This document shows positions 24,301 to 36,675 of a DNA stretch of 64,000 bases, piece by piece (the stretch's first letter is position 1; every line of letters begins with the position of its first letter). Source of the stretch: Tetragonia tetragonoides. Its lineage: Eukaryota; Streptophyta; Magnoliopsida; Caryophyllales; Aizoaceae. The stretch lies in assembly GCA_038025085.1 (NCBI GenBank), contig CM076144.1:34687501-34751500 (forward strand), written 5' to 3'. The position numbers and the translations under genes are program-made. Under the pieces are notes generated by a model, which was not told the DNA's origin, searched no databases, and saw nothing but the letters and a program-made list of their open reading frames with translations.

Positions 24301-25172
24301 ATGTCAGGAAGCTTGTTGGCTATTGATTTTGGTAGAATGATGACTTTGTGTTCAGGTCTCTCTTAATCAATTAATCTTTGCTTATTTCCTTTTACGATGT
24401 GCAAATATTTATCAAGATGCCAGATGCAAAAGCAGTGCAACTCTTTATCTTGTTGCCGTCCTAAAACTATGGTTGAATAGAGTCTGACAGCCTTAAAGAT
24501 CTCTTTACTTAGACTAATACCAAGGAGAATTATCAGCTTCCTTGATGATGAACTGCAAACTGCCTTTTAATGCTTCTCTATCTCTCTCCCTTTGTTTTTA
24601 ATTTTTTTAAATGTTTGTTTTTTTTAAAATGTGGATCAGGAAGTCATATTTGATCATTATTTTCTGTGGACAGGTATGTGGATACCTTCAACAAGGGTGG
24701 TGGCACTTCCACAAATCTGTTCCAGGCACCTTCTGTTCCATCAGCTAAACCTGCTAGTGTTGCGGGTGCCAAGTTCTTCATTCCAACCGCACCACCATCA
24801 AATGAACAAGCCTTGGGTACAGAAGCTGGAAACAGAGATGGAGTTTTTTCTGGAAGTGGAGAAAATTCTTCTATGTCCATAAGTGATCATCTCCAAAACC
24901 TAGCACCTTCACCTCCAGGAACAATGCAGAGGTTCCCAAGTGTCGATAACATTTCCAACAAGGGCGCAATGGGAAGCCAAAACACTTCCTTTCCATCTCA
25001 GTCTCGCCGTACAGCTTCATGGAGTGAGATGCATAGTGATGCATACGTTCCACATACGACAACTGAAATGAAAGCTTCCCCACTTTCATTTATGCCTAGT
25101 GATCATTCAGTGGCCAGTCTGCCCGTGAATGGAGGCAATTTTGGGGATGATCTCCAAGAGGTTGAACTTTGA
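15350..25172 (+). CDS. SEC16: SEC16 homologue (MAIGO5-type COPII coat scaffold)
   Basis: SEC16 organises COPII coat assembly at ER exit sites. The open frame extends upstream to 15341, but the first ATG is 15350 ([20 protein letters not shown]). Coding exons by GT..AG and frame: 15350-17257, 17352-17669, 20005-20133, 20225-20347, 20441-20611, 20993-21118, 21303-21437, 22902-23029, 23101-23209, 23291-23605, 23740-23895, 24000-24298, 24674-25172 (TGA). They sum to 4416 nt, or 1471 aa, near the usual plant length. The acidic N-terminus has two WW-like PGWKYD/PGWYYD blocks (near residues 258 and 391) and a 17-residue repeat. Exons 2-8 carry the central conserved domain and the start of the Sec16 C-terminal region ([37 protein letters not shown]). 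The tail has [15 protein letters not shown] and a Pro/Ser-rich end. Intron 2 (2.3 kb) holds a LINE fragment and a SINE; intron 7 holds a hAT MITE. Part of the gene is duplicated at 36.7-39.1 kb. Confidence 0.93.
16298..16445 (+). repeat. 51-bp in-frame tandem repeat in SEC16 exon 1
   Basis: Units start at 16298, 16349 and 16400, each opening CAGGTCTC and coding for [15 protein letters not shown]. Two units are complete and the third is partial, continuing as a shorter AQYAQQT echo. They are nearly identical in DNA, so the expansion is fairly recent and likely varies in copy number. The encoded segment is low-complexity and Gln-rich. Confidence 0.85.
18940..19250 (-). mobile_element. LINE 3'-ORF fragment (zf-RVT region) in SEC16 intron 2
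   Basis: On the minus strand a frame contains [20 protein letters not shown] and, directly after it, FVWKLW. This is the Cys/His motif that follows reverse transcriptase in plant L1-type LINEs. A weaker kept phrase, EKNQIFWDH, lies further on, interrupted by stops. It is an old, truncated copy. No A-tail or target duplication was identified around it. Confidence 0.6.
19311..19428 (-). mobile_element. Au-type SINE with (TTG)n tail in SEC16 intron 2
   Basis: Read on the minus strand, the element carries GGGGTAAGACTGCGTACATC and ends in a TTG/TTGTTG tail. That 3' half and tail are characteristic of the plant Au SINE. An 18-bp target duplication, AGTAATCTTTTTTTCTCT, flanks it perfectly at 19293-19310 and 19429-19446. 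At 118 bp it lacks the 5' tRNA-like half, so it is 5'-truncated. The perfect flanks suggest a fairly recent insertion. Confidence 0.8.
20672..20727 (+). repeat. A-tailed micro-insertion with 20-bp direct repeats (SEC16 intron 5)
   Basis: GAAGCTTTCTGAGGGGGTCA stands at 20672-20691 and 20708-20727. The 16 nt between are tgtaacc, seven A and ga. The duplicated SEC16 segment has a single, uninterrupted copy of this site near 37611-37630, so the insert is a real, derived event and not an ancestral repeat. Confidence 0.75.
21904..22548. mobile_element. Non-autonomous hAT element in SEC16 intron 7
   Basis: The ends CAATGTTATTAAAACAG and, inverted, CAATGTTTTGAAAACCAG form imperfect inverted repeats typical of a plant hAT group. 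The flanks are gaaaagaa (21896-21903) and gaaaagag (22549-22556), an 8-bp hAT-size duplication with one mismatch. The paralogous segment near 38800 reads straight through as ..ataagaaaagagtatc.., the empty site. The subterminal regions are full of CCGGTTGAACCGGT-like inverted repeats. At 645 bp with no ORF, it depends on a transposase elsewhere. Confidence 0.85.
22722..22763 (-). repeat. A-tailed micro-insertion with 11-bp direct repeats (SEC16 intron 7)
   Basis: TGTCTACTTTT occurs at 22722-22732 and 22753-22763. Read on the minus strand, the insert is ctttatc followed by 13 A. The duplicated segment near 38970 has only one TGTCTACTTTT and no T-run, giving an independent empty site. Confidence 0.7.
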
Positions 25173-26400
25173 CTTGAGGGTGCTGTATATATCAAGTTTT
25201 TGCTTCTCATGATCAATACGCCACATGGAATATTTGCGCTCGAGCAATCGAAGCCCAGAATGCAACGTGGAGTTCAAACACAATTTTCTTGTTTGAATTC
25301 CTTCTCTCTCCTCATCCTTCCACACCTTTCCATCCAGCAAATGTATGTCAGAAGGTGGATAAGCTTAATATTGTATTGTAAGCATAGAGCTAGGATAATT
25401 TAGGTGATACTGCAGAGTAAAGATGAGCTTGGGGATATTGTACAGTTTCACTTTGTTCATTTATTTAAAATGTATAACTAATAGATGGAATGAATAGGCA
25501 GAAGCCTCAAATGATTTTGGAGGTGAAGGCAAGTCTCAAATCTCAATAATGAAAATGATGGTATTTTCCTTTTGGACTTGTTGCATTGCTAAGCGACTGA
25601 TTTGCATAGAATTCAACTCACATTCTCATTGAAGTATTGACATTGGGCATTTGCTTGTAAGTTAAAAATTCAAGAAAAAGTTGCTTATTGGTTATCGCAG
25701 TTAATTCATCGTTCTGCATGTAGTATATGCTGAGAAAGCGTCATTGAGCCAGAAACTTAAATGATGCGCTGCACAAGTGATATTTCTGGACAATTTTGAT
25801 CCTTTTTATTAAGACAATCGAAATGATAAATAAAAAAAATATTAAAAAAAGTGATGCTTTGGAGTATATTAAGAAAAAAGTGATACTTCCACACAAACAA
25901 ATGATACTCTTTAAGCGCCGGTGCCATGAGATGGCTACCCAAGAAATATCAAGTAAATGTCCATGATGAAAAATGTCTTTTCTGGTTGGAATTCAAAGGC
26001 TATACAATGCTTCTTTAGTCATTGAGTTCAAAAAGGCAGAAATACATAATTTTATTTTTCTCCCTTTGCATATCCATGTCTCCTATTCCGTGTCTCTGTA
26101 GACTGCAGTGTCACCCCTTTGTCATTTTCGGTCAAGAATAGCATAGATGCATAGGAAAGCTCGTATATCTTAACACAAACATAGCGAAAAACATCCAGCA
26201 CGATAAGGATACACGGCATTCAACCAAATTCGATCAGTGAAGTTTTCGACTTTTTTGTAGTTTTGTTTAGTTAATTTCCACAAACAAGTTTGTTAGAAGC
26301 TTGAACATCTGAAACTGGTCAATTAGGGAAAATAAATGACATCTAAGTCGAGATAGCTAGTATACTGTTCCCTTGCCAGTTGCCCCAAGACAATAGCAAT
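25173..26400. other. Convergent intergenic region between SEC16 and RPB5-like
   Basis: Contains the 3' UTRs of both convergent genes. No other gene, RNA or clear mobile element was recognised. Confidence 0.6.
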
Positions 26401-28591
<2,191 letters not shown>

Positions 28592-29109
28592 CCTGGTTAT
28601 AGCTTTATCTCATGTAGACATTCTGCCAACTTATGCAGAGAAAAAAAGAAGAAAAAAAATAAATAAATTCAGTTCTAGGTATCATCTTTATCCTCTAATC
28701 TATATAGTAAAAGTCAAGGAATTGGAGTTTACTTGATCACATTATTACAAATATACTATAATAGAAACAAGCAATAATATGAATATCCCACATCATAACA
28801 CAAAAATCATTGTCATTACTAATGCTTAAACATGAAAAACGACATGAACACTTTCCCATACGGCCCATGACGAAACACAAAGGGTAGTAGGAGTAGGACT
28901 CAACAGTTAACACATCAAATCAGACCAAAAACATACTCCAATAGAGGGCCAGGCAGTGACATAGCAACATATATAGTAGCATACTCTATAAAGAAAGAAA
29001 CTTTCAAGCTTTAACCAAAGCATCAAGCCCTCTCTTCTCCACAGCTTCCCAACAAAAGCATGTCAGTGAACTTCAATTCCTTAAAAAGTTATTAATTTTG
29101 AATTTCAAG

Positions 29110-29110
<1 letters not shown>

Positions 29111-29146
<36 letters not shown>
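29111..29146. repeat. (CT)n microsatellite
   Basis: Uninterrupted CT dinucleotides. Confidence 0.95.
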
Positions 29147-29148
<2 letters not shown>

Positions 29149-29231
29149 CTGATCCCTCTTCTTTTCCATCTATATATCTTAGTATGCCTATCATGAAATA
29201 GCCCAAATCTTCCATGCATAACCAGACACAT

Positions 29232-29234
<3 letters not shown>

Positions 29235-29291
<57 letters not shown>
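29235..29291. repeat. (CA)n microsatellite
   Basis: About 28 CA dinucleotides; the long Cys-Val open frame here is an artefact of it. Confidence 0.95.
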
Positions 29292-29294
<3 letters not shown>

Positions 29295-29681
29295 ATAACT
29301 AAGCTAAAACATGAAAAGAAAATACTCTTCAATAGATCAGGCTAAGCCTTGCCTTACACTAATAGTCTCCTGTCACACCAACTATGTACTAAAAAATTAA
29401 TGCTTTAGTTCTAAGGAATTCTTGTTGAACATGAACACACTACTATATCAGCAATTTCCCTAATGGGTTGGTTATATATTTATCCATACTATCTCTTCTA
29501 ACCCTCATAAATTCTTAAACCCTTTCTCTACTACGTGAAAAAGAAAGAAAAGATAAAACCATTTCGGTAGGGCATACATACATACACACCCAAAAGGCAA
29601 AAGCCAAAAGCCAAAAACAAGGGTGGGGCTAATAATCAAATTCCAAGAGTTTAGCAATAATTAGTGCTTCTCTTCCGTTCT

Positions 29682-29732
29682 AGTAATAACTAACAATGTG
29701 ATCAAAAAAAAAAAAAAAGTAATAACTAACAA
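29682..29732 (+). repeat. A-tailed micro-insertion with 15-bp direct repeats
   Basis: AGTAATAACTAACAA occurs at 29682-29696 and 29718-29732. The insert is tgtgatc followed by about 14 A, almost the same as the insert at 305-345, which points to a common source family. Confidence 0.65.
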
Positions 29733-29807
29733 CAAATCCAATCTTTTAACTCAATTAAGTTGAAATAAAATAACCCTTGCATAGTTAGGCGTTTCACAAA
29801 ACCCAGC

Positions 29808-29811
<4 letters not shown>

Positions 29812-29849
<38 letters not shown>
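29812..29849. repeat. (GA)n microsatellite
   Basis: Uninterrupted GA dinucleotides just downstream of the putative leader exon of the RPB5-like gene. Confidence 0.95.
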
Positions 29850-29853
<4 letters not shown>

Positions 29854-29957
29854 TGATCATACTCGTGGGGGGGTAACATACCAGAGTCTTTTCCAGTGCT
29901 GAAGGCCCTCTGGAATCTGGATGGAGAAAAACGAGAGATCAACTGTAATGGCAAGGC

Positions 29958-29972
29958 GCCTTATAAAGGCGG
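29958..29972 (-). promoter_or_regulatory. Candidate TATA box of the RPB5-like gene
   Basis: The minus strand reads CCTTTATAAGG here, roughly 25-80 bp ahead of the suspected leader exon that ends near 29886. Position and sequence fit a core promoter; there is no other support. Confidence 0.35.
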
Positions 29973-30905
29973 CTCCTTTTTATTTTTCTTGGGAAATTTG
30001 GGAGATTTTAGAGGAGCCTTGAGCTTGCTGCCCAAGGAAGTAGGAGGCTTAGGAACCAATGAAAAATAAGAAAGAAAGAAAGAATTTTTTTTTTTTTTTT
30101 TTTTGAGCGCCTATTTTTGGGTAGTTAAGTGACTACGGATAAGTGAGAATCGACTTGGGTTATGTTTGGTACGAACCGCTAGCTTTTCTAATAAAAATTA
30201 CAGCTTGAAGCTTGGAGCTAGTATTTTTTTTTATTTTGTCCAAACAATTTGTCATTAGATTTTCACTTTGCAGCTACCGCTACGACTAATTTTGTGAAAA
30301 CTATCCCTGCAAGTTTTTACCTGCAGCTACATCTACAACAAGTTTATTAGTAGCATTTTAGATTTTTAGTTGTAGCACTCTTTAGCAATTTTCTACTAAT
30401 TTATTTCCTTAATTTATATTCCTAATTTTGCCAAACATAGCCTTGATAACATGACATAATAATAATTACAAAATGTTTGTTAGTTCGTAGTTTTTGTGAG
30501 AAGGATCTAAATTGCTCCTTACAGGCAAGAAGTTCAAGACTTAAAAGCCCCTATAACCTGACATTATTAGCTTTCAATAACAATTTTTTTTGGATAGAAT
30601 TGTTTACTAGCAATAGATGTAAATGTCAAAATATTACGAGAGCCATATTAGAAAATCACTTTTATGCATCAATACTTTTATTTTTCCATATTCATATGTA
30701 TAGATATGGAGGATACACTCTTTTTCTCTAAGGTTGTGGGCATTGGGCAGGCTAATGAGACATTTATTGGTTACATTGTTACATATAAATGCAGCAAGCA
30801 TCAGTAACTTTGGAAACACTAATGCCCCTCCAATCACTTAGTACATGCATGCTTACATCGCACCAAAAAAAAACTTAGTACATGCTTACAACTATTGTAA
30901 TACTC
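29973..30905. other. Intergenic
   Basis: No gene recognised. It includes a T-run (about 30087-30104), tagctacNNctac-like phrases near 30280-30340 that recur near 62700-62900, and the 3' flank of the first DUF2775 copy, which is shared with the other copies (ggatacactctttttctcta). Confidence 0.5.
30837..30890 (+). repeat. A-tailed micro-insertion, imperfect direct repeats
   Basis: CTTAGTACATGC..TTACA stands on both sides of a 16-nt insert (tcgcacc followed by nine A). The left copy has four extra bases (ATGC), itself a small tandem duplication. It lies just downstream of the first DUF2775 copy. Confidence 0.5.
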
Positions 30906-31910
30906 TTAATCACTGTAGACAGAAACATTGGGCCTAGGCTCAAAATCATCCATAAATAGCTTCTTGGACGCAGTTCCATCGAAATGTGTCTCGCAATCTG
31001 CAGATGTAGCTTTCAGTTGGTTTGGATTAACATCGTCGTGGTAAATAGTAGCATCGGTTCTTGGATCAAAGTCCTTGCTAAAAGGATTTTTCATCAGTTG
31101 GTTTGGATTAACATCGTCATGGTAAATAGTGGCATCGGTTCTTGGATCAAATTCCTTGCTAAAAGGCTTATGCCCAACAGATTTGGGATTATTGGCTATC
31201 TTCTCTTCGTAATCAAATGGTCCTTGATTTACAAGGCCTTTAATTGCTTCGGGCATGGTTGGCATTCATAATCACTCCCCAATACTCTCTTGGGTCTTTT
31301 CTCCCATAAACTTTGCTAGTGAACTGCTCAATATTAATTTAGCAATGAAAAAGAAAAAAACAAAGTATTAGGATTAAAATTTAATAAAACAATGTACGGT
31401 GTTAATGTTTTATTAAGAATAAAGGTCGCATATAATTAAGAAAAAAAGAGATATTATATAAAATGATATCTTATAGAAGTTTTTGTATTAGTTGCATACT
31501 TAAAGGCAACATTGGTATATATCAAATAAACATTACGGGCAAATTAACCAAAAACATTCGTATACTTTTTGAGTGGATAACTATTAATAAGATAAACTAC
31601 ATGAGTGAGCATCGTCCAAAAGAATGGTATTTTAGAGGTTAATGACTCATTCTCTCAAATAGAATCATCTTTGTTGAAAATGATAAGATTTTTAACAATA
31701 TACATATGTTGAAAAGGGTAATGAAATGGACGACAATCATGCTAATAAAAAAACTCAAATAGCTAGATAGAACAACATAAACACAATGAATTAAATTAAA
31801 TGAGAAATTTGAAGGCGGGCATTGTGAGCTAAGCCTCGGGGAATACTAAAAATACTTACCAAGAAGAGCAAGAGTGACATAATGATCGAGGATATCTTCT
31901 TGGACTCCAT
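30906..31910 (-). pseudogene. DUF2775 organ-specific protein, copy 1 (frameshifted)
   Basis: Two exons on the minus strand: exon 1 at 31860-31910 (signal peptide MESKKISSIIMSLLLFL, donor GTAAGT) and exon 2 at 30906-31323 (TAA). The family comprises small secreted repeat proteins of unknown biochemical role, first known as pea S2/P4. Exon 2 opens in frame (FTSKVYGRKDPREYWGVIM), but 2 nt are missing next to the MPEAIKGL motif relative to copy 3. The frame then stops after about ten codons at ..NHARSN. The downstream repeats (KDFDPRTDATIYHDDVNPNQ twice, DDFEPRPNVSVY once) stay open in the other frame, so the lesion looks young. Exon 2 is 418 nt, not a multiple of three. If translated it would give a signal peptide plus about 27 residues. 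A TATA-like TTTAAATAGG lies about 65 bp upstream of the ATG. Confidence 0.75.
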
Positions 31911-33040
31911 TCTACCAAATTCAAAATTTGTTATATTTGCTTTGAGTGAGAAAATTATCCCATACGCACGTCCTATTTAAAGAAACATAGGCCAAGAAAA
32001 ATGACAAAAACTTAACACCACTATTGAGCAAAACACATGATTCATGCTGATTTGAGTAACTACTTTTTGTAAATACACTAGGATTCAATAAGTAAACCAT
32101 GAATTGACTACATTCTTAATTGTACGATGATTCAATAATTGGTGGAACCATGCGTGATGTCAGTGGCGGATTCAGAAAAAAATTTCATCGGGGGCACAAT
32201 ATCACACATATAAAAATACAAAACTGATCCGGGTGTTACTTTCATAAGCTTCAATGCTCTGATTAGGAAAAAATGTCGACAATGTTTAATTTACCCACCG
32301 TGTAGACTATTCATATGATGTGTACTACAAAACAAACTTTGGTATTGAGAAACAAAACACCAAAAAGTAGTCAATTAATGAGTAAATAAACTAATTTATT
32401 TATTTAATTTCCGAAAAATGTCTATATGGTGGAAAGAGATACACCAATTTGTATACTGTTTTTTTGTTCTTAATTAAGACCAGGAATTTGAGAACCTAGA
32501 AGCACCCCATTTCTATTTCCAAGCCAGGTGAAAGGACTTGTGTTCTGCAGACAATTACCCAACAGAGGAAAACATTTGCATTTGTACAAAGACCTGTTGA
32601 AAAAACTATTAAATTCTTTACCTCTCGTCTCTGGAAGACGTGAAGGAAAAAATAAAAAAAATAAGTACTTATATATATAAAATCAGAAAGCATGGAATGG
32701 GTAGCTCTCCCTTCTTTTCTACAGTATGTCCCACATCTTAAAACACGTGAATCAATATTCACTTTTTACTTTTATCTTTTTGTTTACTGCTTTTCATTTG
32801 GAGAGTCATTGCCTCATTGGGGCACGGGTGACACAATGCCAAGTCAGACTGGGGGCACTATAATTGGGCCTCAGATTACCAATGGGTCAGCCCATATTTC
32901 AGTGGGGGCCTGTCCCTCCAGTCCTTAGCAAATAGATCCGCTCAGGCGTGATATTATGCCGACGTTATACTTGTATATAGAGGTAACCTCACTTTGAGGC
33001 GATCTCATACAAGACTAATTGTATGTGGAGTAAGTAGTTC

Positions 33041-33090
33041 AATTGTCGTTTTACATGTGAAGAGCAAAAAAATTGTCGTTTTACATGTGA
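33041..33090 (+). repeat. A-tailed micro-insertion with 20-bp direct repeats
   Basis: AATTGTCGTTTTACATGTGA is present at 33041-33060 and 33071-33090 around only 10 nt (agagc and five A). The paralogous flank near 41251-41272 has a single copy (aattgtcgtttttcatgtga), an empty site. Confidence 0.7.
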
Positions 33091-33393
33091 GGTGACAATC
33101 ACCATATACTACATATTTTCCCGCTTTCATTGAATCTGCTCCATAAAAGTTCAAATCCAAAATTGATTTCCTAGTCCCTATTGTATTATCTTAATAATTT
33201 GCAAATTAAAGTCGTGCTTTCTGTCATTTTCACCTTGATTCAATATGCATTTTCTCTGTACAAAGTATTCTTGAGCCCCAAGTGTTAGCTGAAGGGGTAG
33301 TGACATTAGTCATTTCAAGATGCATCTCAGTTTTGCTGTTTGAAGCTTATTCTTCTGTTTACTGCATTATTTAGTGGTAAGCTTCATACATCA

Positions 33394-33449
33394 AATACAT
33401 TCTATTTTTCGACGAGAAAAAAAAAAAAATACATTCTATTTTTCGACGA
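33394..33449 (+). repeat. A-tailed micro-insertion with 22-bp direct repeats
   Basis: A 22-mer (AATACATTCTATTTTTCGAC then GA) occurs at 33394-33415 and 33428-33449. The insert is one G followed by 11 A, so practically only a tail. Confidence 0.65.
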
Positions 33450-34470
33450 TCAAGAACACACATTGAATTACAAAATTGGAAATTTCATTTACAAAGCTCT
33501 AGCGCCAAAATTACTAATTGGTTTGCCATCCACAATATTTCACCTTATATGCCAGTATTGATGCAGGATACTCAAACATGGATTAAGGACGGCACATTGA
33601 TGCTTTAGTTTAGGCTATTATAATCGCCTGTTTACAACCCTAATAAACGGCACCTAAAAAGCTAAATCCATTAGAATAGGCTAAACTGTTTCAGTGTCTT
33701 CATATTATCACGTCTTGAACAAGGCTAGAGAAAAAAACACCCTAATTAGACCTGAAAATCTGCCATGCACATTCACATAATAGTATGCTTTCTATTCTAC
33801 CATCCTTTCACGCTTACAATCTCTACAATGCGTGGATAATAGTTTCATAAATGTCTATTGGCTCAGACTGGAATGCACAGGCAATCACATCATCAACAAG
33901 CAAATTGACATTATAATCAGGCAAATATAAGTTGAACTCCAAAATGGGAACATTACAATTATCTAAATCTGCTGTAGTTTTGCACTAATTGAATGCCTTA
34001 TGAACCTAGATCATACGACCAAAAAAGAGAAGAAAAAAAGAATTCAACTCCGGAGAAATTCGGGCAAAAATCTTAACTATGTCTTTAGAGCCGACAATTA
34101 AAGTCTATAATTGGATTCATGAATATTGGATTTCGGAGGGCCCGAATAAAAATTTATTTTTGGACCATACATGAAAGGAGCCTAAGGTCGGTTATTTTTT
34201 GGCACATAAAAGATTTTTAGTTTTCCCTCTATTTATTTTAATTTCATTTTTTTTAGATAATTTCTTGTTTATTTTCGTTTTACGTTGGTTTCCATTACTA
34301 GGTTTAATTCAAAATTAAAAAAAAAAAAAACAAAACAAAACAAAACTGCCTGGTCTTCATCTTCTTCTTCTCTCCTTCAAAAACCCACAATTAACCCCTA
34401 AGAAACCACTACCACCACAATTTCGACCACCACCACTTCGAAACCCACAGCCACCCACTAACCCGCACCA

Positions 34471-34510
34471 CCGCGGACCACCGCGGACCACCGCTTACCA
34501 CCGCGGACCA
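34471..34510. repeat. Four-unit 10-bp tandem repeat
   Basis: CCGCGGACCA is repeated four times, the third unit reading CCGCTTACCA, about 95-135 bp before the PPR start codon. Confidence 0.85.
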
Positions 34511-34604
34511 CCCACCTCCAAACCACCGCGCCAGCGAGTTCGACCACCCAGAAATTCCGAGCACCGGTATACCGAAACCCAGCCTGCGCCCCACTAGCCC
34601 TGAA

Positions 34605-36578
34605 ATGAAAACAATCCTTCTACTCAGACGATTCCACCTTCTCTCCTCCACGACCATCTCCAAACCCCTCATCAATGGCGAATCTCACCATTTTCTCTCT
34701 CCTCAAACTCAAACCCATCTCCTTATCCCTCAAAAACCCACTAACCTCAGATGGGTTTGGCTATTTTCTTCCACTTCACTTCCACCACCAGAATGGATTG
34801 AACCTTTCACTGACATATCCGACGTCGTTTCACGCCAAAGGCAGAATCTTGAGCCTTCAATCTGGGTCCCTCGTATCGTTGATCTCCTTGATGATTCACC
34901 AAATATGGAGGCCAATTTAACAGATTATTGCACCAAATATCTGATTAAATTAACACCCAATTTTGTTTCTTATGTTTTGAGCTCAACCCACATCAAAACT
35001 AAGCCAAACACAGCCTTTCGTTTCTTCTATTGGGCTGGTAAGCAAATAAAGTATAATCATAAGATGGATTGTTATGTTTCTTTGATTGATGTTTTGGGTG
35101 TTTCTAATGATGTGGGTAGGATTAAGGTTGTGTTTCATGAGTTTAAGAGGATGGGGTTTGTTATGTCTGTGAATTGTTGTAATTCTTTGATAAAGAGTTT
35201 TGGTAATGTGGGTATGGTTGAGGAATTGTTGTGGGTTTGGAGAGGAATGAAGGATAATGGGATTGAACCTAGTTTGTATACTTATAATTTTTTGATGAAT
35301 GGGTTGGTGAATTCAATGTTTACTGAATCAGCTGAGCAGGTGTTTGAGGTTATGGAAAATGGGAAAACTCGGCCTGATATCATTACGTATAATACTTTGA
35401 TTAAAGGGTATTGTAAGGCTGGGATGACAGGGAAGGCTATGGGAAAATTTAAGGAGATGGAGATTAGAAAGGTGGAGCCTGATAAAATTACTTACATGAC
35501 TTTGATTCAGGCAAGCTATGGAGAGAATGATTTTGATGCCTGTTTGTCTCTTTACCATGAGATGGTAGAGAAGGGGTTGGAAATCCCACCTCATGCTTAT
35601 AGTTTGGTGATTGGTGGGCTTTGCAAGGATGGGAAGTATGCAGAAGGGTGTGCGGTTTTTGAGGAAATGGGCCGGAGGGGATGTAAGGCGAATGTGGCAA
35701 TTTGCACTGCTCTGATTGATTGTCGTGTTAAAAGCGGGAATGTTGAGGAAGCAATCAATCTTTTTCTTAAGATGAAGAATGAGGGTTTTGAACCCGATGA
35801 GGTTACGTATGGGGCTATTATCGATGGTTTATGCAAGAACGAGAGATTGGAGGAGGCTTTGGATTATTTCAAGGACTGCAGAGATAATGGGGTTGGCATT
35901 AATGCTACGATATATTGTTCTCTTATTGATGGGCTGGGAAAGGGAGGGAGAGTTGGGGAAGCGGAAAAGCTTTTCGAAGAGATGGCTAAGAAAGGTTGCA
36001 CACGTGATTCGTATTGCTACAATGCGATGATTGATGCTCTCACTAAATGTGAGAAAATCGACGAAGCTTTGGCACTCTTTGATCAAATGGATGACGAGGG
36101 CTGTGATCAAACAGTATATACATACACCATCCTCATAGATGGATTGTTTAGAAAGCACAAAAATGAAGAGGCATTGAAGTTGTGGAATATGATGATTGAT
36201 AAGGGTATTGCACCGACTTCAGCTTCTTTTAGGGTTCTCTCAATTGGACTTTGTCTTTCGGGTAAGGTTGCCAGGGCTTGCAAGATATTGGATGACCTGG
36301 CACCGATGGGAGTTATCCCAGAAAATGCTTTTGAAGATATGATTAATGCATTGTGCAACGCTGGGCGCATTGAACAGGCTTGTAAATTGGCTGATGGGAT
36401 TGTCGACAGGGGACGAGAAATTCCTGGAAGAGTACGTACTGTTCTGATCAATTCTCTGAGGAAAGCAGGAAACACTGATCTAGCTATGAAATTGTTGCAT
36501 AGCAAAATTGGTATTGGCTATGATAGAATGGGAAGCATCAAAAGGCGAGTGAAGTTCAGAACTCTCCTTAACAATTAG
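34605..36578 (+). CDS. P-class pentatricopeptide repeat protein, probably mitochondrial
   Basis: Intronless 657-aa protein from ATG 34605 to TAG 36578. The Arg/Ser/Leu-rich, acid-poor start (MKTILLLRRFHLLSSTTISK) looks like an organelle transit peptide. From about residue 155 to 620 there are roughly 13 consecutive 35-residue helix-turn-helix repeats, for example TYNTLIKGYCKAGMTGKAM and TYGAIIDGLCKNERLEEAL. There is no E, DYW or SMR domain, so it is P-class; such proteins bind organellar RNA and act in its stability, splicing or translation. Length and repeat wording recall Arabidopsis At1g03560, but that is memory-based and I assign no symbol. An alternative ATG at 34675 in another frame is not relevant. 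Immediately downstream (about 100 bp) begins the SEC16 pseudogene segment. Confidence 0.92.
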   Translation: MKTILLLRRFHLLSSTTISKPLINGESHHFLSPQTQTHLLIPQKPTNLRWVWLFSSTSLPPPEWIEPFTDISDVVSRQRQNLEPSIWVPRIVDLLDDSPNMEANLTDYCTKYLIKLTPNFVSYVLSSTHIKTKPNTAFRFFYWAGKQIKYNHKMDCYVSLIDVLGVSNDVGRIKVVFHEFKRMGFVMSVNCCNSLIKSFGNVGMVEELLWVWRGMKDNGIEPSLYTYNFLMNGLVNSMFTESAEQVFEVMENGKTRPDIITYNTLIKGYCKAGMTGKAMGKFKEMEIRKVEPDKITYMTLIQASYGENDFDACLSLYHEMVEKGLEIPPHAYSLVIGGLCKDGKYAEGCAVFEEMGRRGCKANVAICTALIDCRVKSGNVEEAINLFLKMKNEGFEPDEVTYGAIIDGLCKNERLEEALDYFKDCRDNGVGINATIYCSLIDGLGKGGRVGEAEKLFEEMAKKGCTRDSYCYNAMIDALTKCEKIDEALALFDQMDDEGCDQTVYTYTILIDGLFRKHKNEEALKLWNMMIDKGIAPTSASFRVLSIGLCLSGKVARACKILDDLAPMGVIPENAFEDMINALCNAGRIEQACKLADGIVDRGREIPGRVRTVLINSLRKAGNTDLAMKLLHSKIGIGYDRMGSIKRRVKFRTLLNN

Positions 36579-36675
36579 ATGGACTGTCTGGTTTGACTTG
36601 CGCTGTCATTTACCTGCAAATAGATGGTCTTGATATTACATAAGGTGCTGCTGACTGTTCCACCCTTCTGTTGCA

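Larger units (their letters stand above)
28620..29886 (-). other. Probable 5' UTR intron of the RPB5-like gene, with microsatellites
   Basis: Between a donor-like GTATGT near 29880 and a pyrimidine-rich acceptor near 28620 there is no convincing exon. The stretch holds (CT)n, (CA)n and (GA)n tracts and an A-tailed micro-insertion. Confidence 0.45.
31911..34604. other. Intergenic between DUF2775 copy 1 and the PPR gene
   Basis: No gene. 33120-33360 is homologous to 41280-41560, the flank of DUF2775 copy 2. Two A-tailed micro-insertions lie at 33041-33090 and 33394-33449. A lone hAT-like end (CAGTGGCGGATTCAG) is near 32162. A (CCGCGGACCA) repeat at 34471-34510 sits in the probable PPR 5' UTR. 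Confidence 0.5.

Noticed and set aside
29073..29332. Minus-strand frames of alternating Cys-Val with Arg-Glu tails
   Set aside because: They are translations of the (CA)n and (CT)n microsatellites, with no gene context.
29751..29954. Minus-strand frame that could give the RPB5-like protein an N-terminal extension
   Set aside because: Its listed start is TTG, there is no ATG, and it runs into the GA microsatellite. It is better seen as 5' UTR.
34409..34675. Minus-strand Trp/Gly/Ser-rich frame opposite the PPR leader
   Set aside because: Shadow of the CCGCGGACCA repeat and of the PPR gene on the other strand.
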